Assembly (NCBI GenBank): GCA_003260075.1
Contig: QLIY01000095.1
Location: forward strand, 137,654-201,653
DNA: 64,000 nucleotides
Direction: 5' to 3'
Source of the DNA: Phallusia mammillata
Lineage: Eukaryota > Chordata > Ascidiacea > Phlebobranchia > Ascidiidae
Under the pieces are notes generated by a model. The model searched no databases. It saw nothing but the letters and a program-made list of their open reading frames with translations, and had not been told where the DNA came from. Below, piece by piece: positions 29,001-39,213 of this stretch. The stretch's first letter is position 1; each line of letters begins with the position of its first letter. The position numbers and the translations under genes are program-made.

Positions 29001-31831
29001 TTACTATTTTGCTCTACTATAGTATATATATAACTTATATATATCATGAGACCCCTATAATTACATTGACAGCGATTATGAAAAGAAAATAATTCGAGTG
29101 GAGTTAAGTTAACTTGCTTTAAATCGAGTTGAGTTAAGTTGCGTTGAGTTGGAGTTGGAGTTGGAGTTGCGTTGTGTGAAGTTCAGTTGAAATACTGTTT
29201 GGTAAAATTGTAGAAAAAATGGCGAAAGTCCCCGCCCAATGGTTTCTTTTGATAAATACTTTAATTTTAATGTTATTCATGTGGTAATTTTTACAGGAAT
29301 GGGTAAAGCAGCTTTCGTGTTTGCTGTACATTCAGCTTCCTCGTCCTTCTACCAACAACAAGCAGCTGCCAAGAGAGTCCCTTCGTTCGTAAGTTCAAAA
29401 ATTTAACAAAAAAACGGCAGCACCTTTCCAATCTTAGTCAAAAAAGAAAAAAAAGGAATTGGTATTTAAAGAATCATATCCTAATGGATTTGGATCCAGT
29501 GAACTTAACATATTCTGTTTTAAATCTTTTAACATTCGCAGTTGTAGATTTCTTGTAATCTGAAACTTTGTCGGTCACAGATGACGTCAAACAATGGTCA
29601 AACCCACATTAAACTGGTTCGACTTGACCAAAAGGCTTGGAGAGTTGGAACTCCGATCATTACTGCCACCTTGAGGATGAACGGGAGCAGCGTACCTACA
29701 CCGGTGCAATTTAATTTGCCAAAGGTCGGTTAGATTTATGATTTGGTAAAAAAGTTATTTCAACTGTTTTGTAACAACACTTCAGAATGTTTGGAGAATG
29801 TTATGAAGTTCATGATAACTAACGGAAAAAAACAAACAAATTATTCCAAAAAAAAACAAATTTTTGCAACAAATGGAATATTTTTTAATTTAGTATTAGA
29901 GCAGTAGACAAACACATGTGATTTTCTTTCCATTTCACTAATTTTAATAAACTGTCTTCAATTTTGCATCAACAGGGAAAGATAAACAACAATTTTTTGC
30001 CTGAACTCCTGCAAACCATAAAAGTTCTCGAGTCGCATGCTAAACTTTTTACATTATTTTTGCATTTTTGACCTTCTCCTAATTCTTGTTGTTTTTCTCA
30101 GTTTCACTTTCCGGACGTTCTTCCAGTGAATCGCTCAGAGGTTTGCTCGTATCTCGTTTATACAAGCCAGGAAACATTGTGGTCAGATAGCGGTTGCCAT
30201 GAAAGTCGAGCAGAAGAAGAGGGAGTGTACCAATGTGCTTGTAATCACACCACTGATTTCGCTGTTCTGCTACTGGTCTACACTCCCACCACCGAAGTAA
30301 GATTAAATGTAATTCTGAGTTTTGATGGCATATTCAAACTTGGTGTTGGTGTTTTTTAGGAGCTGTTTGATCATACAAAGTCAATTTTTATCCTGACTTT
30401 GGTGGGAGAGTCCCTAAGTGTGATTTCGCTCATTGCTACAGCGCTAACCTACTATGTCCTTCGAAAGTAAGTGCTTTATACAAAGTTTACTGTTACATGT
30501 AAACATGTTAATGAGCCAAATACACATTTGGTGAAGGAATCAAGTTGTGTCAGGAATTGTCTGATAACAATTTAGGAATATTGGACCATTTGTCATACGT
30601 TTTATTTAACATTTAGGTTTACGTAAAAGCACAAATATAGTAAGGCATATGTTTGTTAAACAAGAAAATTTTGGTTTAAAGATGTTTTGTTGCTGGTAAT
30701 CAAAAATGTTTCAAACGTCAAAAATTTGCTTTGATATAGTTCAAAAATGGCCAGGCTTACAATACGAACACCCCGTGTGAAGGATTCCTAATAGTTGCTA
30801 ATTAAGGTGGCGCAAGACTTGAATGAATATGCTCTTAGTTTAAATGCAACATCAACTTTTCTTAACAGCCTCCTCAAGTCAGACCGGATCACAGTCCACC
30901 TGAATTTGGTGGTCGGACTTTTCATCACACACGTGACACTTCTAGTTGGGCAAATACTTCGAGCGACTTCACATCAAGTGGACGCGTTGGACGGGGTCGC
31001 CTGCTCGTTTTTAGCGTTTCTGCTTCACTTCAGTCTTCTCTCATCTTTCGCGTGGATGCTTGTGGAGGGGTTTATCTTGTACAAGTGAGTTGCATCAGAT
31101 TTGTAAGCTAGCTTAAACTATTGGAGCCCCAACTGGATTTTTTTCAAAGCAAAGTCCAAATTAGGCCAAAAAGTTCGCGAAATTGTGGACACATCTGCAC
31201 AAGTGTGAAGACAGGTCTGAATTAAACCTGTTTTATTTGAACCGTCAAAACTCAAACCAAAACGGCCGAAAACACTAGTACACTTGACTGAACGGATTTT
31301 CTTGTTTGGGGCATTGGAGTTAGTTGAACTATGCTCAGCATGTCAATCAATCCTTCGGCCTAACAGAATGCCAAGCTAAATTAATTTAAATCATAAATTT
31401 CGGCCCAAAACTACAAACACTGTTCCATTTCATAAACCTGTTTTGCATTTCCAGAAAAATTCTAATCGTCCTCACTCGCGAAACACCAGTTTTCGAACGC
31501 AAGTATTACCTCATAGGGTGGATTTTTCCACTATTGATTGTTTTGTTGTCTTTCGTCATCTGCATTGGAGCCAACATTCCATACAACGACATAAGGTATT
31601 GCGCATATGTCAGGTTTCTAAATATATTATAACTTCACTAATGGTGTTTTTTAAGGTGCTGGTTATCTCTAGAGAATGGTGTTATCTGGTCTTTCGCCGC
31701 ACCAGCAACTATTATTTTTATGGTGAGATGGTCTTTTTTGTACTTACTAATGCACAAGTAAGCTGCAAATACTGTTTTGATCCATAACACCTCATGGGTA
31801 CAGCTGGTGACCGTATAGAATACTATAGCCA

Positions 31832-31926
<95 letters not shown>

Positions 31927-34900
31927 ATCCATAACACCTCATGGGTACAGCTGGTGACCGTATAGAATACTATATAGCCAGGCCATAAGACTCCAGTTTG
32001 TTGGAAGTAACATGGTAAAAACCCATGCCTCACCAATTCAGTTCAATACCACAAATAGGGATAAACCACAAAAGAAACTGGTTCACAATGGTCAGGCAAC
32101 TGTCTGGAAACCAAAACGATGTCGACTCAGTGTCACTATACAAATAAAAAGCATCAAATTTCCTTCATTTAACAATAAAACTTGATCACACACATCTTCA
32201 TCAAAAATTACACTTTTGTCAGCCATTCGACTATATGCTATTCAAAACAAAACTTTCTTCACAGGTCAACATGGTAATCCTGGTTCGAGTGCTCTGCGTT
32301 GCCGTGGCAACCCGACGACGTAGGTTCATCAGGAATCTCAACACCAACAGTCACGTGACATTTCACCGTCTGTGGCATCGAGATTTAAAGGTGGCGGCCC
32401 GCGGAGTGATTTTTCTGGCCCCCCTGCTGGGTGTGACTTGGATATTTGGTTTCCTGGTTGGCACGAGTGTGGTTTGTGCGTACGCCTTCATATTCTGCAA
32501 TGCTTTCCAGGTAGGCATGAGAGAAGCCACATTGAGTGAAGTGGAAACGAAACTTTTAATGATCCTAATTTAGGCCTACTAAAAATTTGTTGTTGTTGCA
32601 AACGTTTAAATTGCTAAAACCAACAGTTTGGACTTTGCTTAACGGCTGCTCTTAAAACGTTTGTAAATACCCCCCCCCCAAAACCCATGCCTCACCAATT
32701 CAGTTCAATACCACAAATAGGGATAAATCACAGAAGAAACTGGTTCACAATGGCGACTCAGTGTCACTATAGGAAGAAAAAAGCGCCAAATTTCCAACAT
32801 TTAACGATAAAACTTGATCACATACATCTTCATCAAAAATTATTGAACACTATTCCCAACCATTTTACTCTTGTGGTTTCCACTAGAATTCACTAACACA
32901 AAACTCTGTTCAAAGGTCAATATGGTAATTCTGGTTCGAGTGCTCTGCGTTGCCGTGGCAACCCGGCGACGTAGGTTTATCAGGAATCTCAACACCAACA
33001 GTCACGTGACATTTCACCGTCTGTGGCATCGAGATTTAAAGGTGGCGGCCCGTGGAGTGATTTTTCTGGCTCCTCTTCTGGGTGTGACATGGATATTTGG
33101 TTTCCTGGTTGGCACGAGTGTGGTTTGTGCGTATGCCTTCATATTCTGCAATGCTTTCCAGGTAGGCATGAGAGAAACCACATTGAGTGAAGTAGAAACG
33201 AAAAATTTAATGAGGTTAATTTAGGCCTACTAAAAATTTTTTGTTGTTGCAAACGTTTAAATTACTAAAACCAACAGTTTGGACTTTTTTTAAAGGCTGC
33301 ATTTAAAACGTTTGTAAATAAAGTGTTATAGCCTGTGTAGCTCAGTTGGTAGAGCGGTTGTCCCGGAATGGCTACGGTGGTGGGTTCGAATCGCACCAAA
33401 GGCTAGATTTACGCTTTCAATGCGGGTCTGGCGTATTATCATTTCAATTTCTTCGCTGCATACAATTTTTGATCATGGTAATTTTCAAGTCCCTTTTTTG
33501 ACTTATTCTAACTGGTAATTCAAGTGGGCTTAAGTGTCATATTAAATTCCTACTTTTTCCCAGGGATTTTACCTGTTCCTGTTTTACGTTGTTCTCAACC
33601 CTGAAGTGCGCGGTGCTTGGCAGGAGAAGCAAAGATTGAGAGAAAGAAAATTTCTGGTGCGTGCCCCCCCCCCCCTGTTTTACGTTGTTCTCAACCCTGA
33701 AGTGCGCGGTGCTTGGCAGGAAAAGCAAAGATTGAGAGAACGAAAATTTCTGGTTCGTACAAACAATGCAAAACTTGTTCGAAAGCACGTGTCAGTGAAG
33801 AGCCTTATTTTGGATCAAACAGCTTTTGAAAATAGGAAAAAATCTTTTAAATTGATTTGTAGAACTTTGTTGTGTGGTAAAATAAATATGACTTGGAGGT
33901 TGAATGTAGTAAAGATGTATAACGTGCTTTTCAATAGAGAACACTTATTGAGCAGTGTTTAATGTACTACAAAACACAAAGAGGTATAGATCAAAATCAC
34001 ACATAAACTGAACTTGTAAACTGAAACTTATTGTTGTAGAATAATGCTGATTTGCCAAAACTTCCACCATTGGAAAGAAAGAGCTGGTTTCGTCGATTTT
34101 CGACAAGCCTTATGACAAGATNTGCAAAACTTGTTCGAAAGCACGTGTCAGTGAAGAGCCTTATTTTGGACCAAACAGTTTTTGAAATTAGGAAACAATC
34201 TGTTAAATTGATTTGTAGAACTTTGTCGTGTGGTAAAATAAATTTGACTTAAGGGTTAAATGTAGTAAAGTTTTATAACGTGCTTTTCAATAGAGAACAC
34301 TTAGTGAGCAGTGTTTATAATCACACAAAAACTGAACTTGTAAACTGAAACTTATTGTTGTAGAATAATGCTGATTTGCCAAAACTTCCACCATTGGAAA
34401 GAAAGAGCTGGTTTCGTCGATTTTCGACAAGCCTTATGACAAGATTGTCGCCTTCATCAACCAGTAGTTCGGGAAGCACTTCTCCCAGCTCAACGAAACC
34501 AGAGAATAGGAGAGAGTCAAACGTAAGAATATATTACCCCCCCCCCCCACTTCCACCATTGGAAAGAAAGAGCTGGTTTCGTCGATTTTCGACAAGTCTT
34601 ATGACAAGATTGTCACCTTCATCAACCAGTAGTTCGGGAAGCACGTCTCCCAGCTCAACGAAACCAGAAAATAGAAGAGAGTCAAACGTAAGAATATATT
34701 ACATCGTATTCTCAATGCTTGGGAAATAGGTCGATTCTACTAGACATAACATTAACTAATCACAGCTAAGATTTCCTGGCACATCTCCTTCAGCTACATA
34801 AAGATACAACACACTTTTACACAGTTTTACATTCATTTATTTACAACTTCAATAAGATTAAGTTAATCTAGAAGGTCTATGAAAGTCTACAGTTACATAA

Positions 34901-35053
34901 TTAGATAGTTTACACAATGTATAAAGCATCCCTTTCAAACTTCAAATATATGTTAGTATTCTACAAGTGTTAGATAATTGTTAAATAAATTTACTACTTT
35001 GCAAAGTTCAACCCTTAACCCCGGCAAATCAAATTTCAAAACAAATTTTAACA

Positions 35054-35088
<35 letters not shown>

Positions 35089-37005
35089 TTCAACATGGAC
35101 GACGTGTTTTGCGGCGTCGGGTTCAGGGTTAAAGATGGAAACAATAAATGTGAATGTCTCCACCATCTGAGTTCCGGGTCATGTGGGTCTAACATTTCCC
35201 ACGGAGGCGCCAAAGAGGAAGATATATCTCATATCTCAAGCAACAGGAAAGAAGACACAGAGGATCAAAAACATAAAACAATAGCAACAAGAAAAACCCC
35301 GCCATCTCCAATTGCTGTTAAAGGTCAAGATGGAGAGATAAATGTTAGCGAAAAGAGCAAGAACGAAGACATCGTTGCCACTGGAGGCAATCGGGTGCAA
35401 CAACAGCATGGGAGGAAAACGAAATGCGGTCAAAATGCTTTGGTGTGTCAATCACGGTAAGTTATATCAAGATTTTGGAGGCCCCCCCCCCCTATGAAAG
35501 TCTACAGTTACATAATTAGATAGTTTACACAATGTATAAGGCATCCCTTTCAAACTTCAAATATATGTTAGTTTTCTACAAGTGTTAGATAATTGTTAAA
35601 TAAATTTACTTCGTTGCAAAGTTCAACCCTTAACCCCGGCAAATCAAAATTCAAAACAAATTTTAACAACAGGGAGTCAACGACTTTGTCGCTTCACAAC
35701 TCCGCTCGCGTCCAAGCAGCGGAAAGTCAATTTCCAAGCACCTGACGTCACTAGGGGTGTCTATGACGTCACTAAGACCCAAATCGGGACGCGTTTGCCC
35801 GGAAAGGTCGGTTGCCATGACACCGACGGGCGACGTCGACCCTGATTGGGTAAGCGTCAGCGAATCAGAAGCCTCCAACTCGAACATGGACGACGTGTTT
35901 TGCGGCGTCGGGTTCGGGATTGAAGATGGAAATAACAAATGTGAATGCCTCCATCATCTGAGTTCCGGGTCATGTGGGTCCAACATTCCCCACGGAGGCG
36001 CCAAAGGGGAAGAGAAAGAAAACGATGAAACATCAACAAAGATGTTTGAGGGGAAAAATGAATCCCCACCATCTTCAGTTGCTGCTAAAGGTCAAGATGG
36101 AGAGATAAATTTAAGTGAAAAGTGCAAGAACGAAGACATCGTTGCCACTGGAGGCGGTCGGGCGCAACAACAGCATGGGAGAAATACAAAATGTGATCAA
36201 AATGCTTTGGTGTGTCAATCACGGTAAGTTACACCACAAGGTTATGGGAAAATACAAAAAAGAAACATCTCGTGCAGTACTTGAATGGTACTGCTTCTTT
36301 AGAATTAATATAAACAGGCATAGGCCAAAACATATAATCTGGTACGTTGTTAGCCCTGTTTTAATGCATGGAATTTGTAGCGTTACACAATAAGACCTAA
36401 CGATATCTTCGATAAACGGGCAAAATACCGGAAACGAGCGGGAGATCATACAGTGTCAGTTTAATCTTTTAAAGAAAATAAAAGTATTCATTTTGCCTGG
36501 TAAAAAAACACCTTAAGTTAGAAAAAGCATCTGTTGATTAAAGATTAGTTTTGTTTAGTTCTTGTAACAAATTGAAGAGTTTGGAATTTTGGTGAACTTT
36601 GCCAAACTTAACCCAAAACTTTACACTGTGATTAGATTGTGCACAATCTGCAACAAAAATCCAAAGAATCTTAAAGCAACTGGTAGAAAATCTCACAAAC
36701 CAGCAAAACTCAAGACTCGTGCTGGGACATCCAAGCGACCTGCAACTGCTGGCAACAACACGAAGCCCGCCAGACGACGCGACACAAAAGCTAAACAGGG
36801 TAAAAGAAACAACGCTAAAACTCGGTTGGTGCTGAAGGCTTGGTCCACGAAATCTGCTTCGCTTGAGGTTCTAAGTACAGCTCACAGTCAATATGCTGCG
36901 GACGATCTAATTGGACATCTCGAGTACCACGCCTCCAAAGTTCCAGCCAATGGGAGGCCACAGAGCAGCGAAAGCCACGACAGCGGAATTGTAATGACGC
37001 CGTAG
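20894..37005 (+). CDS. Adhesion G-protein-coupled receptor with C-type-lectin-like ectodomain, 23 exons, complete
   Basis: Family B2/adhesion GPCR: an autoproteolysed surface receptor whose N-terminal fragment senses a ligand and whose Stachel peptide activates the 7TM bundle. Exons: 20894-20926, 21235-21346, 21651-21809, 22205-22406, 22834-22990, 24357-25033, 25485-25642, 27117-27241, 27308-27568, 28011-28134, 28841-28969, 29297-29388, 29581-29724, 30102-30296, 30360-30466, 30869-31084, 31455-31595, 31656-31722, 32265-32510, 33564-33656, 34364-34522, 35673-36223, 36636-37005. All junctions are GT..AG and all phases agree. After removing one 129-base allelic repeat inside exon 6, the coding length is 4,389 bases (1,462 residues plus stop). 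Order: signal peptide, C-type-lectin-like region, GAIN, GPS, seven helices, about 380-residue tail. I cannot assign it to a named vertebrate aGPCR family; no hormone-receptor motif, EGF or LRR repeats were seen. Many exons have second allelic copies, listed separately. Confidence 0.92.
21235..25033 (+). CDS. aGPCR exons 2-6: C-type-lectin-like domain (CTLD)
   Basis: Lectin-like landmarks appear in order: CPNGKPWLKRGTVC and TWRVADTNC with MYWIGAH (exons 2-3); CLNGFQRNGVCY, WEVAKSYCSDSGGYIVHVND and FVAEIF (exon 4); GYWIDGRSDEDLSVEF (exon 5); NCQMSRMFVCEF (exon 6). The exon 4 part has the canonical C..GF...C-Y and W..A...C...GG.. signature. No classic EPN/QPD sugar-binding triad is visible, so carbohydrate binding is doubtful. 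After the CTLD, exon 6 continues into an acidic, helix-prone stretch ([20 protein letters not shown]). Exon 6 contains a 43-codon allelic repeat joined by 11 C. Confidence 0.78.
21915..22125 (+). repeat. Repeat family with hammerhead-like core, best copy
   Basis: About 210 bases starting near GAGCCAGTTTCCTCTGTGG; includes GGCATGGGTTTTAAGCCTG and CACACTGGAGTG, and ends with a hammerhead-like module at 22,069-22,109. Related copies are at 8,085-8,470 (plus), 31,785-32,100 (minus) and 32,680-32,755 (minus, partial). Lies in the intron between aGPCR exons 3 and 4. Confidence 0.7.
22069..22109 (+). ncRNA. Hammerhead-ribozyme-like motif
   Basis: CTGATGA (22075-22081), then a perfect 5-bp stem GACCT/AGGTC with a 3-base loop, then GAAA (22095-22098). 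A 6-bp closing stem GCTGCA/TGCAGC gives a type I layout with a minimal stem III. The base at the cleavage position is G (22103), which normally blocks cleavage, so this copy is probably inactive. Confidence 0.5.
23588..23744 (+). other. Second complete allelic copy of aGPCR exon 5
   Basis: Same 157 bases and same translation as 22,834-22,990, inside a roughly 750-base duplicate joined by poly-C at 23,346. Counting both would break the phase, so only one belongs in the transcript. A partial copy of exon 4 sits at 22428-22517. Confidence 0.85.
24244..24300 (+). repeat. SINE 3' fragment
   Basis: Contains GCCGTGATGGCTGGTCTGCA and CAGGGCTGATCCCAGTATGA, the 3' end of the tRNA-derived SINE family. 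Confidence 0.65.
25485..27241 (+). CDS. aGPCR exons 7-8: second, degenerate CTLD-like half
   Basis: Exon 7 encodes RWSVFDYIEDSDVDLVYDN and TFIGPCVFMDTAG; exon 8 encodes SGVWHTSPCQRPLPYICEYP. The CVFM...W...C....PYICEY spacing is the C-terminal half of a C-type lectin fold. The N-terminal half of this putative second CTLD is not recognisable, so it is either strongly diverged or a remnant. The second allelic copy of exon 7 (26389-26546) has the same translation. Confidence 0.65.
26037..26074. other. 38-base poly-C assembly gap
   Basis: Separates two copies of the same intronic sequence between aGPCR exons 7 and 8. Confidence 0.75.
26389..26546 (+). other. Second complete allelic copy of aGPCR exon 7
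   Basis: Identical translation to 25,485-25,642 with silent substitutions. It is preceded by a 28-base fragment of exon 8 (26333-26360) from the other haplotype and a C10 join. Confidence 0.85.
27308..29724 (+). CDS. aGPCR exons 9-13: GAIN domain
   Basis: Exons 9-10 are alpha-helical (AVDSALDVLDNIVEAGI, LDTLLQQTLPIVDSLQ, VRAVSALAENLADKLIEG), as expected for GAIN subdomain A. Exons 11-13 are beta-rich (VRIVLSESNVNPESL, ITIKPNLDTITR, MGKAAFVFAVH, GTPIITATLRMNG), as expected for subdomain B, which folds around the GPS. The assignment rests on position and secondary-structure character rather than a strict motif. Confidence 0.75.
28289..28412 (+). other. Second allelic copy of aGPCR exon 10
   Basis: Repeats 28,011-28,134 with one Ala/Thr change; flanked by C10 joins. 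A partial copy of exon 11 follows at 28525-28582. Confidence 0.85.
30102..30296 (+). CDS. aGPCR exon 14: GPS proteolysis site and tethered agonist
   Basis: 65 codons with the GPS signature: C-SYLVYTSQETLW, a mid Cys (GCH) and VYQCACNHTTDFAVLLLVYT. Cleavage would fall in H-T-T-D-F, before the second Thr, where most aGPCRs have H-L-T/S. Thr at the -1 position is unusual, but the His and the nucleophilic Thr are present. The following TDFAVLL stretch matches the Stachel sequence that activates these receptors. Confidence 0.9.
30360..33656 (+). CDS. aGPCR exons 15-20: seven transmembrane helices
   Basis: Helices in order: TM1 in exon 15 (FILTLVGESLSVISLIATAL); TM2 and TM3 in exon 16 (HLNLVVGLFITHVTLLVG; FAWMLVEGFILYK, the hallmark aGPCR TM3); TM4 in exon 17 (YYLIGWIFPLLIVLLSF); TM5 across exons 18-19 (WSFAAPATIIFMVNMVIL); TM6 (GVIFLAPLLGVTWIFGFLVG); TM7 across exons 19-20 (CAYAFIFCNAFQGFYLFLFY). 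A conserved Cys precedes TM3 and a CW follows TM4, able to form the usual extracellular disulfide. Exons 19 and 20 have second allelic copies. Confidence 0.93.
31835..31926. other. 92-base poly-C assembly gap
   Basis: Separates two copies of the same 40-base repeat-derived sequence in the intron between aGPCR exons 18 and 19. Confidence 0.8.
32916..33161 (+). other. Second complete allelic copy of aGPCR exon 19
   Basis: 82 codons, same protein as 32,265-32,510, with synonymous third-position changes. A partial copy of exon 20 follows at 33674-33752. Confidence 0.85.
33331..33450 (+). repeat. tRNA-derived SINE, head region
   Basis: GCCTGTGTAGCTCAGTTGGT (A box) and GGTGGGTTCGAATCGCACC (B box), followed by SINE body. 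The acceptor stem has mismatches and the anticodon arm is poor, so it is not called a tRNA gene. Confidence 0.75.
34040..34688 (+). other. Extra allelic copies of aGPCR exon 21
   Basis: Exon 21 appears three times: 34040-34121 (cut by the N), 34364-34522 (complete, used in the model) and 34549-34688 (after the C run). All give the same protein where they overlap. Confidence 0.8.
34364..37005 (+). CDS. aGPCR exons 21-23: long cytoplasmic tail and stop
   Basis: Exon 21 encodes a Ser-rich segment (WFRRFSTSLMTR, then SSTSSSGSTSPSS). Exon 22 (184 codons) is polar and unstructured with a repeated TSL motif. Exon 23 starts with LCTICNKNPKN, continues as a Lys/Arg-rich, histone-H1-like stretch (KATGRKSHKPAKLKTR), and ends in SHDSGIVMTP and TAG. 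No recognised domain or clear PDZ-binding end was found. Many Ser and basic residues suggest phosphorylation and acidic-lipid or scaffold binding (inference only). Confidence 0.8.
35057..35085. other. 29-base poly-C assembly gap
   Basis: Immediately precedes the first, truncated allelic copy of aGPCR exon 22. Confidence 0.75.
35086..35456 (+). other. Divergent allelic copy of aGPCR exon 22 (3' part)
   Basis: Same start (NMDDVFCGVGF) and same end (NALVCQSR, then donor) as 35,673-36,223, but the middle differs by several substitutions and an in-frame length change. Confidence 0.75.
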
Positions 37006-37294
37006 ATTAAAGAGTTTGTAAAAAAAAAACAAAGGCTGCTTTGGCCTGTGCTACTTTTTTCGCATTGACAGTTTGATTCGCTTTATCTTAATGTGGCTTG
37101 TACAGGGTAAGCTTTTGTGCACTAAAAGACCTGAATGATTTCGTGTATTTTTTAGTTGTGTGTCGTTTGAGCAACTTGTACATAGTTGGGCGAAATCGTG
37201 TCTGTTTAGGCTGGAATCGTGTCCCCTCTGGTAATTCAACAAAATCATTTGCATATAGCACATATACACAAGTAAATTGCCTATTACCTCGCGA

Positions 37295-37300
37295 AATAAA
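37295..37300 (+). promoter_or_regulatory. Possible polyadenylation signal of the aGPCR
   Basis: AATAAA about 290 bases after the receptor stop codon on the sense strand; the allelic copy repeats it near 37,523. This is the first good signal downstream, but no transcript evidence is available. Confidence 0.4.
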
Positions 37301-37657
37301 AGGTGTGTTAAAATGAGACTACATCGCAATACGTTGGAGCAAGATCCCCCCCCCCAAGCTTTTGTGCACTAAAATACCTGAATGATTTCGTGTGTGTTTT
37401 AGTTGTGTGTCGTTGAGCAACTTGTACATAGTTGGCTGGAATCGTGCCCTCTCTGGTAATTCAACAAAATCATTTGCATATAACACAATGTACACAAATA
37501 AATTGCCTATTACCTCGCGAAATAAAAGGTGTGTTAAAATGAAACTACATCGCAATACGTTGAAGCAGGACATTTGTAGCTGAAAAAGCCAACACTGTTC
37601 CCCAGGGTTGTAAACGGGCCAGTAATTCGAGACCGAAAGTATAATAAGACCCTACAC

Positions 37658-37877
37658 CAGAATTTTAAAACTTGAGTGGAAGAATTTACTTTAATTTCTC
37701 ATGTGGTTTGTAAACAAACACTTAAGCTCTGGGAATACGACCTGTGAAGTTGATAAAGACTCAATTTTAAACGAAATTTGTGTGGTATAGCATCTACTAT
37801 ATGTACTCTTTTGGGAAGGAATGAAAAAAAAATGGATTGTTAAGGGAGGAACTTGTCGAAAAAGGTTGGGATCACTG
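37658..37877. mobile_element. hAT-type MITE, copy 1
   Basis: About 220 bases with a right end GGTTGGGATCACTG and a 7-of-8 match duplication (CCCTACAC / CCCTGCAC). The interior matches the element at 51,580 over most of its length (for example ATGTGGTTTGTAAA and AGCATCTACTAT). Confidence 0.75.
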
Positions 37878-38806
37878 CCCTGCACAATGGCCTAAACAAG
37901 ACGTTTTAGAGCTGTCAGGCATTAGGTCATATACAGCAACCAGCTAAGTAATTTACACTTGAAAAACAAACGAACACAGAATGTGAAGTCAGACCCGAAT
38001 TAAGACCGTTTGTTGAAAAAAAAAACAAAGCCCAAACCATAGACTTACAACTCTGTTTCACCCTACGTAACAGCTCACAAAACAAAACACAACTATTTCA
38101 GTTAAACCGCATTTCAAATTTATTTTTCATCATCTGTTCACTGGGCGTAAGAAAAACCGAAGTACGCCGCACGAAAAAACAAGCACAATGAAATCACCGC
38201 AGGCCGGACAGTTTATCCAACTCCACCACACACTGGAGGGCGCTCCGGCGTCACCGACCACACCTCTGCCACACTCACTATGCCTCCAACTTCGATTCGA
38301 CACTATAACACCGGGGACAGATACTGGATTGCACATTAAGTCTTCTTGTCTCTACACATCACCACGAATTGCCTATGGCGCCGAACTGTACACACAACTA
38401 CACACGAACGCACGGAAGATTTGGTTGAAATTACACAACAAATACGGACAGTCACACTACATTTAAGCAGCGCTAGGAGAATATTTGTGATTAGGTCAGT
38501 AGGAGTCCAATCTATAGGAATAGGTACTATATTTAAGCAACAGTGCAACTTTGCAAAACAAATGCAGGACAGGAGCGAAGCTTCATTTTGTTTCGACCTC
38601 AACAAACGACCGAACCTTTTACAAAAACTGAAAACAAACCCCCTCTTTCGCACAAATTTGATGTCCTTGCTGGAATTAAGAACTTGACAACAGTTGAAAT
38701 TGTAGCCTTGAAAATTCCCATTCAGGTGAAGTAGCAGTGGATAAAAGTTTGCAAGTTTCAGAACATTAAAGACGACTAATATGGATACTTTCGAAAAGTT
38801 TCTACA

Positions 38807-39116
38807 TGACGTCAGAATTTCTATTCGGATGACGTCAGAGACACGTCATTATTACGTCACATCCGGCAAACAAACCCCACGTTTGCCTTCTGCAATGTAT
38901 AGACACCAGACAAGGTTAGGAACACGAAAGCCCGAGCGGACTTGCAATAAATAACTCGCGTATTTACATATCTGGCAATTCCAATAAGGATTCAGTTGCT
39001 AGGGCTGGTTGGCAACTTCAGGTGACATCATCAATTATTTTGGAAAATGACGTCACAAACTATGTGGATGGTGCGGAAAATAAATTACGTCATTGAATAC
39101 TGATCGGGTGACGTCA
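38807..39116. promoter_or_regulatory. Cluster of TGACGTCA (CRE-type) palindromes
   Basis: Perfect TGACGTCA at 38807, 38830, 39048 and 39109 with ACGTCAT/ACGTCAC half sites between. It lies just beyond the SEC16 stop codon. The 8-mer is the CREB/ATF consensus, but it is also common elsewhere in this window, so function is uncertain. Confidence 0.35.
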
Positions 39117-39213
39117 TATTCCAATAATTTAGGGTTTTGTTTCTGGACCATATTGAGTTAATAATGGTTTGGTGGCCAAACACCAATCGGACCATCATAA
39201 ATATGAACCAAAA

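Larger units (their letters stand above)
37006..39213. other. Convergent intergenic region between the aGPCR and SEC16
   Basis: Holds the 3' untranslated regions of both genes, an allelic duplicate pair joined by poly-C at 37,346, a hAT-type MITE (37,658-37,877), and between 38,807 and 39,116 four perfect TGACGTCA palindromes. Open frames here have no splice partners or recognisable products and I do not call a gene. Confidence 0.6.

Noticed and set aside
22834-33161. Tandem exon duplication giving alternative exons in the receptor (exons 5, 7, 10, 19)
   Set aside because: Copies are joined by C10 runs, include flanking introns, differ mostly silently, and using both breaks phase; allelic duplication is simpler.
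33331-33405. A functional tRNA gene
   Set aside because: A and B boxes are present but the acceptor and anticodon arms are poor and SINE body follows, as in the other copies.
38188-38687. Overlapping open frames between the receptor and SEC16
   Set aside because: No conserved motif, no good splice partners, and frames on both strands overlap; treated as noncoding.
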